A stretch of DNA of 64,000 nucleotides from a bacterium (GTDB lineage Bacteria; Bdellovibrionota_G; JALEGL01): NCBI GenBank assembly GCA_022763185.1, contig JALEGL010000008.1, forward strand, positions 131,012 through 195,011. Reading direction: 5' to 3'. Numbering within the stretch: position 1 is the first letter of the stretch; each line of letters opens with the position of its first letter. Position numbers and translations under genes: made by a program. The notes beneath the pieces were generated by a model. That model was given only the letters and a program-made list of their open reading frames with translations, was not told the origin of the DNA and ran no database searches. Of this stretch, positions 62,995 through 64,000 are shown in pieces.

Positions 62995-64000
62995 ATGAAG
63001 TTGATTAAATTATCCTTACCCAATGGAGATATAAAAGAAATTGAACAGGGCAGTTGTGGTCTTGATGTGGCACACATGATTGGCTCAGGCTTGGCTAAAG
63101 CGGCGCTCGCAGTGGAGTACAATGGGAAACTGCTAGATTTAAGAAGCCCTTTACTAGAAGATGGTACGTTTTCAGTCATCACCAGCAAAGATCCTAAAGG
63201 TCAAGAAGTGATTAAACATTCTGCTGAGCATATTATGGCTCAGGTGGTTAAAGAAATTTGGCCCAAGACTCAAGTGGATGTGGGAAGAACCGATCACAGT
63301 GAAAAGTTTCAATATGATTTTAAAGTTGAGCAGCCGTTCACTGAAGAAGATTTAGAAAAAATAGAAAAAGCCATGCAAAAAAGCATTGGTCAAAAACATG
63401 CTTTTTCACGCCAGGTTGTGACGCGACAAGAAGCCGAAACCATCTTTAAGGAAAAAGGTGAGTTGCTTAAGTTAGAGCGTTTGGCAGATATACCTGAAGA
63501 TGAAGAGATTACTATTTTTAGTCATGGTGGCTTTGTTGATTTATGCAGAGGCCCACACGTTCAGCACGCTGGACAAATCGGTGCTGTAAAAATATTAGAC
63601 TCTTCTGCATCTTATTTTAAAGGTGATGAGAACAATGAAGTTTTACAAAGAGTCTATGGTACAGCCTTTTCAAACAAAACAGAATTAAAAGAGTATTTAG
63701 CCCTGATTGAAGAAGCCAAGCGCAGAGACCATCGTAAACTGGGTAAAGAGCTTGATTTATTTAGCGTCTCAGATGAAGTTGGGCCAGGTTTAATTTTGTG
63801 GCACCCTAAAGGTGCTTTGCTAAGGCATTTGGTTGAGGAATTCTGGAAACAGCAGCATTTAGAAAATGGTTATGACTTTGCGTACACACCACACATTGCC
63901 AAGTCAAAATTATGGGAAACATCTGGGCATACTGAGTTTTATCAGGAAAATATGTTTTCAGGCATGGATGTTGATGATCAAGGTTACTTGGTAAAACCCA
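62995..64000 (+). CDS. thrS: Threonyl-tRNA synthetase (3' part beyond the window)
   Basis: ThrRS charges tRNA-Thr and edits mischarged Ser. From ATG 62995 (AGAG upstream) the first 335 residues are visible: the TGS domain (1-62), the editing domain with HSAEH (His75, His79) and CRGPH (Cys184, His188), and the start of the class II core (LGKELDLFSVSDEVGPGLILWHP). The frame is open at the window end; the remaining about 300 residues with motifs 2 and 3 and the anticodon domain should follow. It is 28 nt behind tRNA-Val. Confidence 0.96.
   Translation, partial: MKLIKLSLPNGDIKEIEQGSCGLDVAHMIGSGLAKAALAVEYNGKLLDLRSPLLEDGTFSVITSKDPKGQEVIKHSAEHIMAQVVKEIWPKTQVDVGRTDHSEKFQYDFKVEQPFTEEDLEKIEKAMQKSIGQKHAFSRQVVTRQEAETIFKEKGELLKLERLADIPEDEEITIFSHGGFVDLCRGPHVQHAGQIGAVKILDSSASYFKGDENNEVLQRVYGTAFSNKTELKEYLALIEEAKRRDHRKLGKELDLFSVSDEVGPGLILWHPKGALLRHLVEEFWKQQHLENGYDFAYTPHIAKSKLWETSGHTEFYQENMFSGMDVDDQGYLVKP

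Noticed and set aside
1-64000. CRISPR array, prophage or insertion sequence
   Set aside because: No regularly spaced direct repeats, integrase, transposase or phage structural genes were seen on either strand.

Overview
The window is an AT-rich, gene-dense stretch of a Gram-negative chromosome. It encodes an outer-membrane machinery (BamA, Skp, LolC/E-LolD, TPR pilotin) and a complete type IV pilus block. The pilus genes run pilB-pilT-pilC-pilS-pilR-pilA, then a membrane-anchored protein, an ABC ATPase, an ABC permease and pilD. That is the Myxococcus pilBTCSRA-GHI-D order. Together with a class I lysyl-tRNA synthetase, PEGA-domain Ser/Thr kinase and many TPR proteins, it suggests a low-GC member of the former Deltaproteobacteria (Bdellovibrionota/Myxococcota-like). 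This placement is inference from gene content. There is no prophage, CRISPR array, intact transposon or rRNA operon; nearly all genes are on the + strand.

Layout. 1-11.6 kb holds housekeeping genes (glmM truncated by one base, pdxJ, tsaE, mnmA, ribF) with a secreted M16 peptidase and a PEGA kinase on the minus strand, plus an unrecognised helical-repeat protein. 11.7-26 kb is the pilus block, with a near-perfect sigma-54 promoter and a duplicated activator-site unit before pilA; a second NtrC-type regulator with a non-canonical receiver and a minor pilin close it. 26-31.4 kb carries TCA genes (icd, mdh-sucC-sucD) and ndk. 31.5-34.2 kb is rlmN, an unknown gene, a Tgl/PilF lipoprotein and a short RodZ-like protein. 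34.3-42.3 kb is an accessory envelope region: a 1394-residue TPR protein, an SH3/beta-barrel-like protein, a small secreted protein and a metzincin-type protease. 42.3-55.5 kb holds uvrC, a short ComEC-like gene, a family 4 uracil-DNA glycosylase, queA-tgt-yajC-secD-secF, recJ, a coiled-coil gene and prfB. 55.6-56.3 kb is a decayed secreted-protein gene. 56.5-64 kb is class I lysS, lolC/E, lolD, bamA, skp, tRNA-Val(GAC) and the 5' part of thrS.

The most interesting signal is outside the genes. The gaps before mdh and before ndk (427 and 245 nt) are homologous to each other. They share a 13-nt invariant block inside a closing stem whose two versions differ completely in sequence but both pair perfectly, then a second conserved block, then a G-rich/C-rich hairpin directly before the ribosome-binding site. 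I match this to no RNA class I know and propose an undescribed structured leader RNA coupling mdh-sucCD to ndk.

Other points worth attention are the PilR/sigma-54 control region of pilA, a possible sigma-54 promoter before the ComEC-like gene, a receiver domain with Glu in place of the phospho-accepting Asp, an 18-bp perfect inverted repeat after recJ resembling REP elements, and the pseudogene with one nonsense codon and one homopolymer frameshift.
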